64,000 nt of DNA from Brachypodium distachyon (lineage: Eukaryota > Streptophyta > Magnoliopsida > Poales > Poaceae): the NCBI RefSeq assembly GCF_000005505.3, contig NC_016133.3:44667237-44731236 (forward strand), read 5' to 3'. Positions 46,123 through 57,138 of the stretch are shown here, in pieces. A model generated the notes under the pieces. The model saw only the letters and a list, made by a program, of their open reading frames with translations, ran no database searches and was not told the DNA's origin. Position 1 is the first letter of the stretch; every line of letters begins with the position of its first letter. Position numbers and translations under genes: made by a program.

Positions 46123-46707
46123 CTTGGTCTCGTTTCCTTCGCCCGGGCGCATCCTGAGCCGTCGGATCCCCGCGCGTGCCTGCTGTGGCTGATCCAACGG
46201 TTCAGGCGCCACCGCCGTGCGAGCCGCGTGGCGTCGGGCCCACTCGACTGGGCCTGACCGGTGGGTCCATGCGCGCCCTACTGATGGGATGGAAGCGCGT
46301 GCAGGGTACAGGCAGCAGCCCACGTGATCCCCGTCGCCGAGCAGCCGAAGCATTGGCTCGCCGCCGCGCTCCTGAGGATACCAGGGCGCCCAGACGGCGG
46401 AGGGGCTAATCGGAGCCGGAGCCCCCGCGCTCGCCGTCGCCGTTGGTTCCTCCCCCCACCCCTTGGTGTGCCTCTGCTGCCTCCTGCTGAGCGCTGACCC
46501 CCAAGGGCCAAGGCAACCCATAGGCAGTTAGGCACGGCAAATAGCGCTCCCTTTCCTACTAGTACGCCGGAACCGGAACCAAGGCGAGCAGAAGCTGGGG
46601 TCGTCTCGTTCCTGGCGGCGGTGGGTGGTGGACTGGAGTACTGGACTGGTGCGGATGAGCTCGTACGTAGCGATATTTGGGCTTTGTGGGCTGTGTTGTC
46701 TCCTGTA

Positions 46708-47960
46708 CCGAGGCGAGTTTAAGGCCGAGTAGACGCGCACGTGGGCCAATTGAGCGTCCAGATTATACACCCACCACCGGCCCACAGGCTCTGCAACTTA
46801 TTTTTGACACGCCTAAGTCAAACTTTTTTTTAAATGGTTCTCAAAAAAAAAAGTCAAACCATTTAAATTTAATCAATTTTATATAGAAAAATATACTAAG
46901 ATCTACAACATCAAATGATTATACTATGAAATATATATAATGACAAACTTAATAAAACTAATTTGAATTCTAAATATTTCAAATGTTGGTAGATTTTCTT
47001 ATAAATTTAGTTAAACTTGAAAAGGTTTGACTTCAGATAAAGCTAAAACTTCTTGTATTTAGAAACAGATACATTAATACCGACTTCAGTTACAGCGACA
47101 AGGAGCTCAAGTGGTTGGATTATCTGTGCTTGCATAACCAGCAATATTAGTCCAGCACATGTGCCTATGGTTGACCAACGTGCATCGCTTAATTAAACTA
47201 AAAAGAAAAAAATATGCCTTGGTAAGATATACGTAGTGTCAAAAATGTGTTTAATACTGTTATATGCTCACGTAGTTGGTTCTTTTTGATGGAACCTGAC
47301 CACTCAAGTTCAAGTGGTAGACTTGGCATGGGTGGTTGCATTTACTTGAATTATTACTGGGTTTAACAGACATTGTTCTTTCAGTGAGAGTGACATATCC
47401 GTCAACTACGAGAGGTATGTTCATAGGGTTGATTGTACGTGCGTATCTGTAAGTGTCTGCGTTGCGTTGTACCGTGTTTCCTAAAAAAATGTGGTTTATG
47501 AAACCCGAACATATCCATAGGTGTCCAATGGAAGAGGACATCGGTAAATATCACTCATGTGCTATAATAAAACCACATGTTTTCCTTGTAATTAGACATA
47601 GATAATGATGAATATGGATGCATATACAAATAGTGTTTGGTCCTAAATAATGCTCGAGTGCTAAGCAAATCAAATGCGAAGAGTCTTAGCAACAAAAAAT
47701 AGTTGCTTATTTTGGGAATATTGATAGATCAATCGTACAAGGTGTACATGTCAAATATACTAGCATCTAGAGAGGCAATTCAACAAGCACATTTATCTAC
47801 AATAGCATAACAGGATTCGAATGATGATTTTCTTTTTCTTATGACTTTATTAAGAATGTCATAAGTAAAAATATTTAATATAAATAAAAAATTAACTACA
47901 TTACTAAGCTTAAATTTTCCTCCCACCGGTTAAACCAATATATGTGGGTTATGTGACATA
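46708..47960. other. Intergenic with a degenerate long MITE (46797-47075)
   Basis: 46797-47075 is AT-rich and, read on the minus strand, matches the pattern of 52993-53240 (TTCTAAATA…AACCTTT…AAGTTT…TTTATAA…TAGTTTTATTAA…AGATCTTAGTATATTTTTC). The two are copies of one degenerate Stowaway-like family in opposite orientations. The rest of the stretch shows no gene or clear repeat. Confidence 0.5.
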
Positions 47961-48197
47961 CTCCCTCCATTTCACAAAGAATGGCACGCACGTATTTCAA
48001 GATTTTATTTTAACCAACAATTAGACTAATGATTTGAGATTTATGTGTTACGAAAATTATATCATTGGATTCATATTTCAAAAACCTTTCCAACGATATA
48101 AAATTTGTAACATATAATCTACATACAATTGATCTAATCTTTGGTCAAAGTTCGACCTCGAAAAGCGTGGGCGTCATTCTTTGTGAAAAGGAGGGAG
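47961..48197. mobile_element. Stowaway MITE, 237 bp
   Basis: It begins CTCCCTCCATTTCACAAAG and ends …ATTCTTTGTGAAAAGGAGGGAG. TA flanks both sides (47959-47960 and 48198-48199). There is no coding capacity. Confidence 0.85.
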
Positions 48198-49511
48198 TAT
48201 ATAATATACTAGCAAAAGCCACGCGCGTTGCTACAGAAGAACAAAAGAAATTGAAAAACATGCTAGCTGAATTTTTCAAAAGTGGTGTCTTTTGCATGTA
48301 AGTTGCTACGGGTTGAGAGCAACTCTAGCAGTTACCGAACTTTCTGAACGAAAAAACGTTAGTTCAGTCGACCGAAAACGCTTTTTCCGATATCATTTCA
48401 TATTTCATAATTTTTAGCCCATATGAAAAATATGTTAGTATGTTTGAGTTGCTGCGAGGACGCATCCGGTGTGCAAGATCAGGGGAGCAGGCGTGCGAGT
48501 AGGACGGGCTGTGTGGGCGGAGGAGGGATCAGGGAAGGAGGCGTTGCGAGTGCATGACGCATTTGGTCGTGCGGGCGCATCGGGGCGGGCTTTCTCAAGA
48601 ACCCTGTGAGCCCATCATGCCTGGCCCGTTGCGGGCTCGGCCCGGCACGATAATAAGGCCGTGCCGGCCTGGGACCAGCCTCGGGCCGTGCATGGGCCTT
48701 GACCTTGAGCCCACGCCCTGGCCTAGCCCGTGAACTTTTTATTTTTATTTTTTACAACTCAACAGCAGCCCATCTCGTATTCTTCTGGCCCATCGTGTCT
48801 CTCCTTCCTCTTTCTGGCCCATATTTCCTTGCTCTTTCTTCTGGCTCAGTGCTCTCTCGGTACATCCCGTGCTCTTATCTCGTCCCGATCGCCATTGCTC
48901 GAGTTCGCGTGGGACTATTATGACAAGGCAGAGGGAGGGGGGGGGGGGGTTGGAGGAGATCGGAGTTTGTGTTTGACTGTGACAAGGAGACAGAGAGTGG
49001 GAGGGAGAGGGGGGCGACGAAGAGACAAAGAGTTCGGGATTTGCGAGGCGCGGACGTAAAGGCAACCGCCCGCGGTTCTCACGACCTACTGCAATTTATA
49101 GTATATTGTTATAGATTTGTTATGGTGTATTTTTTCTCAAGATAGTTTCCGCTGGATATATTTTCTCACCTTACACGTGTGCGTCCACGCTTCCAATGTG
49201 CTTCCGAGAGATGCCAAACAAATATCGTAGTCCTCGTGACTCCCTTTCCCTCGGCAAAGTCTAACAAACCCTTCACTTCCAACTCCTCTCGACCTGTCAT
49301 CTAAAAAAACAGAAGGACAAAGCTCCTCCAGCTCCTTTAATTCCCGTAAAAACTGATTTCCAATTAAAAACACATGCTTTCGTGGCACCCTTAAAACATG
49401 ACAGCTGCTGGCCGTCTCCATTCTATCTTCTTCGAAGACGAAGCCCGCACACTCCCCAACCGTCCAATCCCATTCACACACCGCCTCCCGCCCCCCCTCG
49501 CCATCATCGCC
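48198..49511. other. Intergenic and upstream region of the BASS gene
   Basis: At 48317-48331 GAGCAACTCTAGCAG matches the terminus of the PIF/Harbinger-like element at 5-1203, with the same following GTTACCGAAC. No second end was found, so this is a truncated relative. A G-tract of 13 lies near 48938-48952. No gene was recognised before the ATG at 49512. Confidence 0.45.
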
Positions 49512-51901
49512 ATGTCCGTCGCCGTGACGGCCGCCGCCGCCTCCTCCACCTCTTCCTCCTCCTGCTGCGCACTGGGACACCGCCGCCTGCCCCTCCGCCC
49601 CGCCGGATTCACCCCCCCTCCCGCACAGCCTTACGCCTCCCCAGCGGCGCTCCTCTGGCGGCGGCCGCGGCGGGCGGCGGCGGCGCCCACCACCTTCTGC
49701 TCCGCGCCGTCGCTCGGCCGCGTCGGATGGCCGCGCCGGGAGGGGAGCGCGTGGCTGCTCTCCTTCCGCGCGGAAACTGATGATTCCCAGTCGGCCGCGG
49801 AGGACGCCGGGGACACCTCTCAGGCGGTTTCCGCGCTGCTCCCGCTCGTGGTCGTGGCCACTGCCGTCGCCGCTCTCGGCAACCCCGCCACCTTCTCCTG
49901 GTGAGCCGAAGCCCCTGGAAACTTTAACAAGATTCTTGGCTTGGAATCTTGGGTAACTAACACATGGTCATTGATTATTATAACTGTCCTGTAGGGTCTC
50001 CAAGGAGTTGTACGCACCTGCGCTCGGAGGCATCATGCTGTCCATTGGCATCAAACTGTCCTTCGACGACTTCGCGCTGGCCTTCAAGAGGTTTTACCTT
50101 CTTCCCTTCTACTCCTTCACCCAACATCATACAGCAGGAAGGCTGCTTGGGTTTATAGCTCAATGCTGAAATCATCATTTGTCTGTTCGTGTCTTGCATT
50201 TTCAGACCGGTGCCACTGTCTATTGGCTATGCGGCACAGTACATGCTTAAACCACTTCTGGGCGTGCTGATTGCCAGGGCGTTCAGGATGCCGTCGGCCT
50301 TCTTTGCAGGTTTCATGCTTACTTGCTGTGTCTCGGGTGCACAGCTTTCAAGCTATGCTAGCTTCCTCGGCAAAGGAGATGTTGCGCTGAGTATTCTGCT
50401 CACGACCTACTCGACGATATCTTCGGTGATTGTGACGCCTATTCTCACTGGATTATTGATTGGATCAGTGGTTCCAGTTGATGGAATTGCGATGGCGAAA
50501 TCTATTTTGCAGGTAATGAAATCTTTGGCAATCTTGAATCGGTTGGATTTGGTTTGCACTTCATGCATTTCTTGTCCATAATGTCTTTTCTGTGATTATG
50601 TCTGTGGTTTCCCATTTGCCAGGTGGTTCTTGTTCCTGTGACACTAGGTCTCCTTCTGAATACCTATGCAAAACCAGTGGTTAATGTCATACAACCAGTC
50701 ATGCCGTTTGTTGCTATGGTGTGCACATCACTTTGTATTGGGAGCCCTCTTGCTATAAATAGGAGCATGCTCCTCTCACCACAAGGATTCATGTTACTTC
50801 TCCCCATAGTGATTTTCCACATTGCGGCTTTTGTTGTGGGCTACTGGGTTTCCAAATTGCCTCAGTTCAGGTACTTCTTTAATACTGAGATTGCATCCGT
50901 ATTCATTCTTAATGTTTACATTGCATCACTGATTTTTCTTTTCTTTGATCTCGCTAGAGCGCTATTTAATCTTATCTGGAATATCTTTGAATTAGTATGC
51001 ATCTTAGTTACGGAGTATTTCATTTGTGCAATGCTGCTATATGTTACCTCTGCCAAAGCTATATATGCACATCATATTTAATCACACACGAAATGCATAT
51101 CTGCATTTAGGGTTATCTTGACCTATTTAAAAAAGACTAAGATTATAATTTTTACTTCTACTGAAGTACTTTTCTACTAAAAAAAAGGCAAAATGTGTTA
51201 CACTTATCATAACTTCATATTCTCTTCTGATGTCAGTGCTAAGGGTGCAAACGGGATCCCGCGAAAGTCCTGCTTCTAGTTCAATTCTCAAATCTCTTAT
51301 TCAAATTCTGAACAAAATTTGGAATAGAAGATTTGAAAAATGAACTAGAAGCGGGACTTCCGCGGGATCCCGTTTGCATCCCGTGCATGTCTAACCTAAA
51401 TTACTCCATTGATCGCTAACCTATTATAAAAAAAACTGAACACAACAATTTATGCACATTTAGTCTTGGCCATTGTTTTCCTAAATTATTGAAATTAATT
51501 CAATCTAGTTAATGGCCCGTTACTGACAGTATTAGCTGAAAGCTGCAGTAGTATCATACTAACTATTAAGTGCTTCTATTAGATACTCTTGGGTTAAATT
51601 GTCGGATATACTTCTGAAGGGCCATGATTTCCATTTGCTAATTTCTTATTGCTTTGTTTGAAGGCAAGAAGAGCCAGTTTGTAGGACTATTTCAGTGTGT
51701 ACTGGAATGCAGAGCTCCACCCTAGCCGGACTTCTTGCTACCCAGTTTCTTGGAATCAGTCAGGCAGTTCCTGCAGCTTGTTCTGTTGTTGTAATGGCAA
51801 TATTTGGTTTGACTCTTGCATCATACTGGGGCACTGGTCTGCGAATAAGAGATGTTCCTTCAAGATTCTTTCCACAAGCTTCCGAGGGTGCAAGCACATG
51901 A
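49512..51901 (+). CDS. BASS-type sodium/metabolite cotransporter, plastid-targeted
   Basis: Five exons (49512-49900, 49995-50090, 50206-50512, 50623-50870, 51664-51901) join in phase to 425 residues. The N-terminal ~100 residues are rich in Ala, Ser, Arg and Pro with few acidic residues, as in a chloroplast transit peptide. They are followed by about nine hydrophobic segments. BASS/bile-acid symporter marks are GGIMLSIGIKLSFDDFALA, YMLKPLLGVLIA, the CCVSGAQLSSYASFLGKGDVALSI sodium-binding region and SVCTGMQSSTLAGLLATQF near the C-terminus. The family moves organic acids or sulfur-linked keto acids across the inner envelope with sodium. The substrate cannot be assigned (BASS3/5/6-like groups are all possible). 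The start at 49512 was chosen because the transit-like composition begins there; an in-frame ATG at 49398 is also possible. Intron 4 holds a hairpin MITE. Confidence 0.9.
51240..51383. mobile_element. hAT-like foldback MITE in intron 4 of the BASS gene
   Basis: The left arm (GGGTGCAAACGGGATCCCGC…GTTCA) and right arm (TGAACTAGAAGCGGGACTTC…GTTTGCATCCC) are near-perfect inverted repeats of about 60 bases with a short loop, so the RNA would form a long hairpin. The GGGTGCAAACGG end is like hAT MITEs. The target duplication is not clear. Confidence 0.65.
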
Positions 51902-54900
51902 GAAGTTATGTCATTTAACACTGGAATTGTTCCATGGGCTCCCCGGACTACCGTTTTAGAAAATTCTTGGCCCTTGAGGGCTGCGGTTACAGGGAGGTCC
52001 TGCACCTCACCCTGCATGAGGTATGCCATAGCTACATACAAACTGCGTATTATGCAAGATAAGCAGCGGCAAGAACAAACGTACCACAAGAAACCACCTG
52101 GGTCTGCATATGATCGAAGGGTAATCAGATCGAAGGCATGACATATACCATGTACTGCAGGTTTCGTTAGTGCATCATTCTTCTTTGTAAATACTAGGTA
52201 GTAGACACGATTATGATTCTTATGTATGCTACGGAGTACTATGCATATGCATGTGCAATGCCAATATTATTGGCTCCTCATTGTTGTCAAGATCAACCTG
52301 GCCCATGAACGCCTGTTTCCCTGAAAATCAATCCTTCCAAGTTGCTAATGCGGTTTAATTTTTTGTTTCTACAAATAAGCTTTGGATTCAGCATGTATCA
52401 CGCACCAACTAGCAAATGATTCTGGAGACAAAACAAAATTATATAAACATCTTTTTTTTCATTTGTGGAGACGGAATAGTATAAACAAAGTATGCTTTTA
52501 GTTTGTACTGTCTTGAAAATACCTGCGCTCGTCAATGCTTTGGTATTTCTGCAACAAACAAGAATCACACGCAAGTGATGAAGTGGGAAACGAGCTAGGA
52601 CTTTTCTTGCCCCTGGTGTAAAATTGCCTGTCGCTCTTGGATGTTCCTCGCATAAAGCTGTGGAGGAATTCTGTTGGGGGTGCCACGGGTATGGCGCCCA
52701 ACCTTTCCTATTTAAAACTCTACAGTACATCATAGTCGTTTGATGTGTATCTCTTCTCCGGTCCATTTCACTGTCGTTTTTAAACTGGCGGGAGCGGTCC
52801 GTTTTCTTCAGTTTGTCGCTGGTTGTAGCTCCTCGTGGGCACCGAAAACAACAGTTAGAGTAGGGAGACTAAGATTTTTTTTGGCCAGTTTGTCGACTTC
52901 CTATGGGTTTATAAGAACAGAGGGAATTTTACAGCAAACAGAACATTCTAGTTTATATGTAGATTGTGCCAAAATTCCTGCATTTCTTCTGAGGTACTAC
53001 CTCCGCTTCTGAATATAAAATGTTCTAGTTTTCTCCTAAATCAAACCTTTTAAAGTTTGACCAAGTTTATAAAAAAATACCAACATATAAAACACTTAAT
53101 TAGTTTTATTAAATTCATCATGATATATATCTTAGTAAACCTTTATATGATATTGCAGATCTTAGTATATTTTTCAACTTGCTCAAACATAAGAAATTTG
53201 TCTTTAAGACAAAACTAGAACATCTTATAATTTAGAAACCTTGATATTAAGAAGCAACTAAATGTGTTTAGTTCAGAAGAGCTTGAGAATCATTTGGAGA
53301 AACTATATGGAAGTAATTTGTTTTGGATCATGGGCATCTCATCCTGTTACTTTTCAATGGACAAACTTGTTCTTCCTTGTTTTCCTTTCCCATCAACAAC
53401 GCGACCCCCAATGCTTCTACAGAACTCATGCTCTCGTGGATTGGCATGGGCTTCAGTTCCACCAGAATTTCATCTCATTTTTTTTGAGGAAAAAATTTCA
53501 TCTCATTTCGTATTGAAGCAATTGTGGTCTCTCATGTTCCACTCCAACTACGAATTTTACTGTATTTTAATTCATATTTCCCTCTGGTTTCACTTTTCAC
53601 TAGGGTTTCATTTGGATTTCAAATTTCATGAGAGTTTCAATTTGATATGGTTTCATACAGGTTTGGCATGGTCTCATACAAAATTTAAATGAACGGATTG
53701 CTATATTGGATAGGGAGATCGGTGGACTGTCGATTTATCTTCTGCAAAGTATGGGGTGCTAAATGCAAAAATGGATTGATTGATGAGAAGGCAAAGGGTG
53801 GACTACAGGCCAGTTCTGCAAGGAGCATGGTTCTAACATAAAAAACTGTTCTGATAGTCCATAATTTGGTGTACACTTGCGTACGATCTCTCGGGAGAAC
53901 TAGGATGGATTTGGGGAAATCGTAAGAGCGGGTAGGACTCGCCGGGTACATATTTCATCGGTTCATTTTAATTTCTGGTTATCGACAAACTCACTCATAT
54001 ACACAGACAACGGAATCCGGCAATTACAAATGCCCCTACAGGCCTACATGACACAACACATACAATCACGCCGCACATTCGTCCACCGTTTGCAAACTAA
54101 AGCCCGGCGGGAGCAGTCCACCTTCCCCAAAAATACTGTTCACTGGGCTTCGCGGGATAGGTGGGTTGAACCCACGTATCCGTTTATCCCGCCAGGTGCT
54201 TTTGCCTGCTAGCTACCTGAAGCTGCTGCTGGAAAATCTAGGGTTGTACAAGCCAGGTGATCACTGGAACTAGCAGAAACTTAATTAATTGGGTTTAACG
54301 ATTGCTCTAAAAAAATCGAGGAGGACGAGAGAAATCCCCACAGGTGCTGTAAAATTCCACTGCTCTCTCTACTGGGTAACTGAAAATTGCTACTCATAAA
54401 AACACCTCACTGACTTGCAGATCTGGGAGAAAGCACTGACCAGAGGAAATAAGAGCCAGATCTCTGGAACAGAGGCATGCAGCAGCCGGCGCCGGCCAAG
54501 GCGAGGGGGAAGGTAGAGGACTAAGAGGAGGCAGGGTTTAGAAGCTAAGATAACCACGAACTCCACGACAACCGCCGGCTGCCGCCCTTCTCACCGGATT
54601 CGAGTGCTATACGCACTGCGGCGCTATATGTTCTGCCCCTCTCTCGCCGTCCTCCATGCGGCTCTCTGATACTGTAGTTGGAAGAAGAAAGGATAAGTGG
54701 GATCCCAGTGGACTCGGTGGGCTCGTCCACCTCGGGCCGTACGGGATATGCGGGCTTCGTTAAACGGGATGAGTGGTTTTTTTTTCAGGTGCGATGGGAG
54801 ACGGGATAAGTGGCAGGCCCATCACACTTGAATCCCTACCTCCATCATAAGTCAGTTGTCCCTACTTTGAACTGTCTTGGCAAGTTAGTTTCGCTCTCCC

Positions 54901-54959
54901 ATCTAGTGTGTGAAACAGGTAAGCCAAACCACTATACCAAGACTTGCTCTATCTCTTTG
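51902..54959. other. 3' region of BASS and intergenic DNA
   Basis: 51902-52300 is a likely 3'UTR/downstream region. At 52993-53240 lies a degenerate Stowaway-like MITE (TACTACCTCCGCTTCTGAAT at the left). At 54151-54193 a GCGGGATA…TATCCCGC hairpin encloses the perfect palindrome GTGGGTTGAACCCAC (54161-54175). No gene was recognised; several open frames of 60-140 codons lack any domain. Confidence 0.45.
52993..53240. mobile_element. Degenerate Stowaway-like MITE
   Basis: It starts TACTACCTCCGCTTCTGAAT and carries CAAACCTTTTAAAGTTTGACC. Its end (ACAAAACTAGAACATCTTATAATTTAGAAACC) is a poor inverted match of its start. It belongs to the same family as 46797-47075. Confidence 0.5.
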
Positions 54960-55505
54960 CTGTCGTGGAGGTGACAACGGCATTACAGCAACTGCTTAGC
55001 CACGAAATACCGGCTGAACTGGTCGTCACCGAGAGGGAGCTCCAGCAAGGCACGCTTCGCCGGCGACAAACTAGCGCGATGTAGAGAGATGTGAATCACG
55101 GGGTGGTGTACCTTCGCTGACTTCGGCGGCTTGAGGTTGTAGGAGACCTCCCCTGAAGTGCTTCTCAACTTGCAATGGTCCATAGTACTTGAAAGAAAGC
55201 TTGTGATTTGCCCGACGAGACATCGATGTTTCGACGTAGGATTGTAGCTTGAAGAACACCAGTCACTCGTGCAAACACAAGGTCAGATCACTTATGACCA
55301 GCCTGCAACTTCATGCGTCGGTGAGCTCGATGGAGATGACGCTAAAGGACCTGTTTCATTACAACACGCTCCTGCAACCACTCTACGACATTCTGCACAC
55401 AATGAGGTGAGTCAGTAGCAAAACAAGTGTAACTCGGGCCATACCCGTACAGAGCTTCAAATGGGGAGGTGCCGATCGCCGAACGGAACAACGAATTGTA
55501 TGTCT
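54960..55505 (-). pseudogene. Ty3/gypsy integrase C-terminal relic
   Basis: On the minus strand from about 55500 down, the translation reads like the end of a gypsy integrase: NSLFRSAIGTSPFEALYGYG, then further down RRANHKLSFKYYGPLQVEK and YNLKPPKSAKVHHPVIHIS. At least two stops (near 55345) and a frame change break it. No LTRs were found nearby, so it is a fragment. Confidence 0.75.
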
Positions 55506-56184
55506 CCATACGCTTTTATGTGTCTCCATACACTAATTAACCCTCTCTGTTTGCTCGTCAGTCTGGGGTGATGTGCTGAATTTGCATATAAACGTGCACC
55601 ACTTTTATATTTTCGTTATATAATTTTCCTGTACCATAGTTCATGGCTTCCTAAACATATTCGGAATGGAGAAACGTAGCATCTTCTGTGAATAAATGGA
55701 TGATCAAATCTCCTTGATCGATGCCTTGAAAACACTGCTAGGGGGCTCCATGAAGATGAGATCCATCAAACACTTTTTTTTATAGCAGAGATTCATCAAA
55801 CTTGTATTGTGGCATCTAACTTTTCCTCTTGAAGGCTGATTTTCTAGTCTAAGGGATCCAATACCTCTCTTTTACTATGTCGTATAACTTTTAGATGAAG
55901 ACCATGTATGCAAGTACGGGTAGAAGTTATCTAAAAATGATTTTTTACTTGTGATTTTTCTTTACCACAGGGCAAAACACACGAAAAGTAGCGTACGAAA
56001 CGAACCCTGCTTACTTGTGTCACCTCTTTCACTTGGTAGTTGGCGAGCTTCAAATACTCCGAGACTTTTAGACACGTTTCACAATCCCTTAGAAAGTAGT
56101 AACTTCCTTTTTGTGCTCATTTAAGAACCGGATCTGTCTTCCTCACTCAAGATCTAAAAACTGAAAATTGGACTCGCCCATTTA
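55506..56184. other. Intergenic stretch, nothing recognised
   Basis: AT-rich sequence between the gypsy relic and the NAC-capturing element. No gene, repeat or terminal sequence was recognised. Confidence 0.4.
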
Positions 56185-57138
56185 AGAACATCTCCAACGG
56201 ATGATGTATGATAGTGCAGTTGGAATTTAGGACGGGGCATCACTTTTGCAATTTTTCGCGTCCTAAAAATAGGAGAGCCATTCCATATGATATAAAATAG
56301 TGCACTAGTAGAATTTCAGATGATCTAAAGTAGGTCACCACATATGGCAACATTTCGCACTTTGCAAATTCTCAGACATGTGATAAACATATGAATCTAG
56401 ATATTTAACAAATAATCACACAAACATATGAATCACATATAATTCTCCCCAAATTATGCTTCGTTCCCCTACCTCAAAGCGCTAGCAACCACACCTATCG
56501 ATTCGATCCATCGAATCCACCCCACCCAAACCCAAAATTCCCCCCAAATTATGCCCAGTACCCCCATATCCTAGACCCCGATGAGCCCCTCACTGCCAGA
56601 CCGAAGAGGAGCTGGTCTCCTACTACCTCCGCCGCCGCGTGCTGGGACGGCCTCCGGATCGACACCATCGCCGAGGTCAACCTCTATAGCCTTTATCCCT
56701 GGGACCCGCGCTCCCTTTCTCTCCCAGATCCGTATCCGCGACTCACAGTGGTACTTCTTTCCCGCCTCGACTGCAAGGTGCCCGGGGCCGGGGCAAGCTC
56801 GACACGGCGGCGGCGGTGGAGGTCGAGGGTGGGGCGCTGGCAGCGAAGGGGCCGGTGGAGACGGGAGGGGTCGGGGGAGTGGCGGTGCCGCCGTCCATGG
56901 CCGGGAATCATCGGCTGCAGGTGACATGGAAGAAGGGCGGTTGGCTTTCCCACGTGAGTGCCCTATCCACTGCTCCAAATATACATCACTCGGCTTATTT
57001 TTTGGGGCATGACCTAAATTTTTTGGGCACGCTCCATAGATATACATCATTTGTTGGAGTGACGTTTTTTGTTGTCTATTCCCTATAAAACGGTTTCTAT
57101 GACGGAAGCAATATTATGCATCATCTGTTGGAAATGTT
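56185..57138. mobile_element. TIR element carrying a NAC-domain gene fragment
   Basis: The left end (AACATCTCCAACGGATGATG) is matched in inverted form by the right end (AACATTTCCAACAGATGATG read on the minus strand). The inverted repeat is about 31 bases with five mismatches. TTA lies near both ends (56182-56184, 57136-57138), although the spacing to the repeat differs by a few bases. The CATCTCCAAC terminus is common in grass PIF/Harbinger and related elements. The interior contains a GC-rich NAC fragment (56594-56800). No transposase. Confidence 0.5.
56594..56800 (+). pseudogene. NAC transcription factor domain fragment
   Basis: Plus-strand translation gives TEEELVSYYLRRRVLG, the start of a NAC subdomain A. 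A frameshift near 56650 follows, then IDTIAEVNLYSLYPWDP (subdomain B-like). Another shift leads to RIRDSQWYFFPA, which matches the start of the NAC segment containing WYFF. No intact start, DNA-binding core or C-terminal region is present. This is a captured, decayed fragment and not a functional factor. Confidence 0.75.

Larger units (their letters stand above)
40543..46707 (-). repeat. Segmental duplication, copy B (PP2C locus)
   Basis: Aligned with 25069-31432 in the same orientation over exons, introns, UTR intron and promoter. Differences include a three-residue insertion near the start, a shorter C-terminal tail, lack of the Stowaway present in intron 2 of copy A, and a complete Stowaway in intron 8 where copy A has a half. 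Confidence 0.85.
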
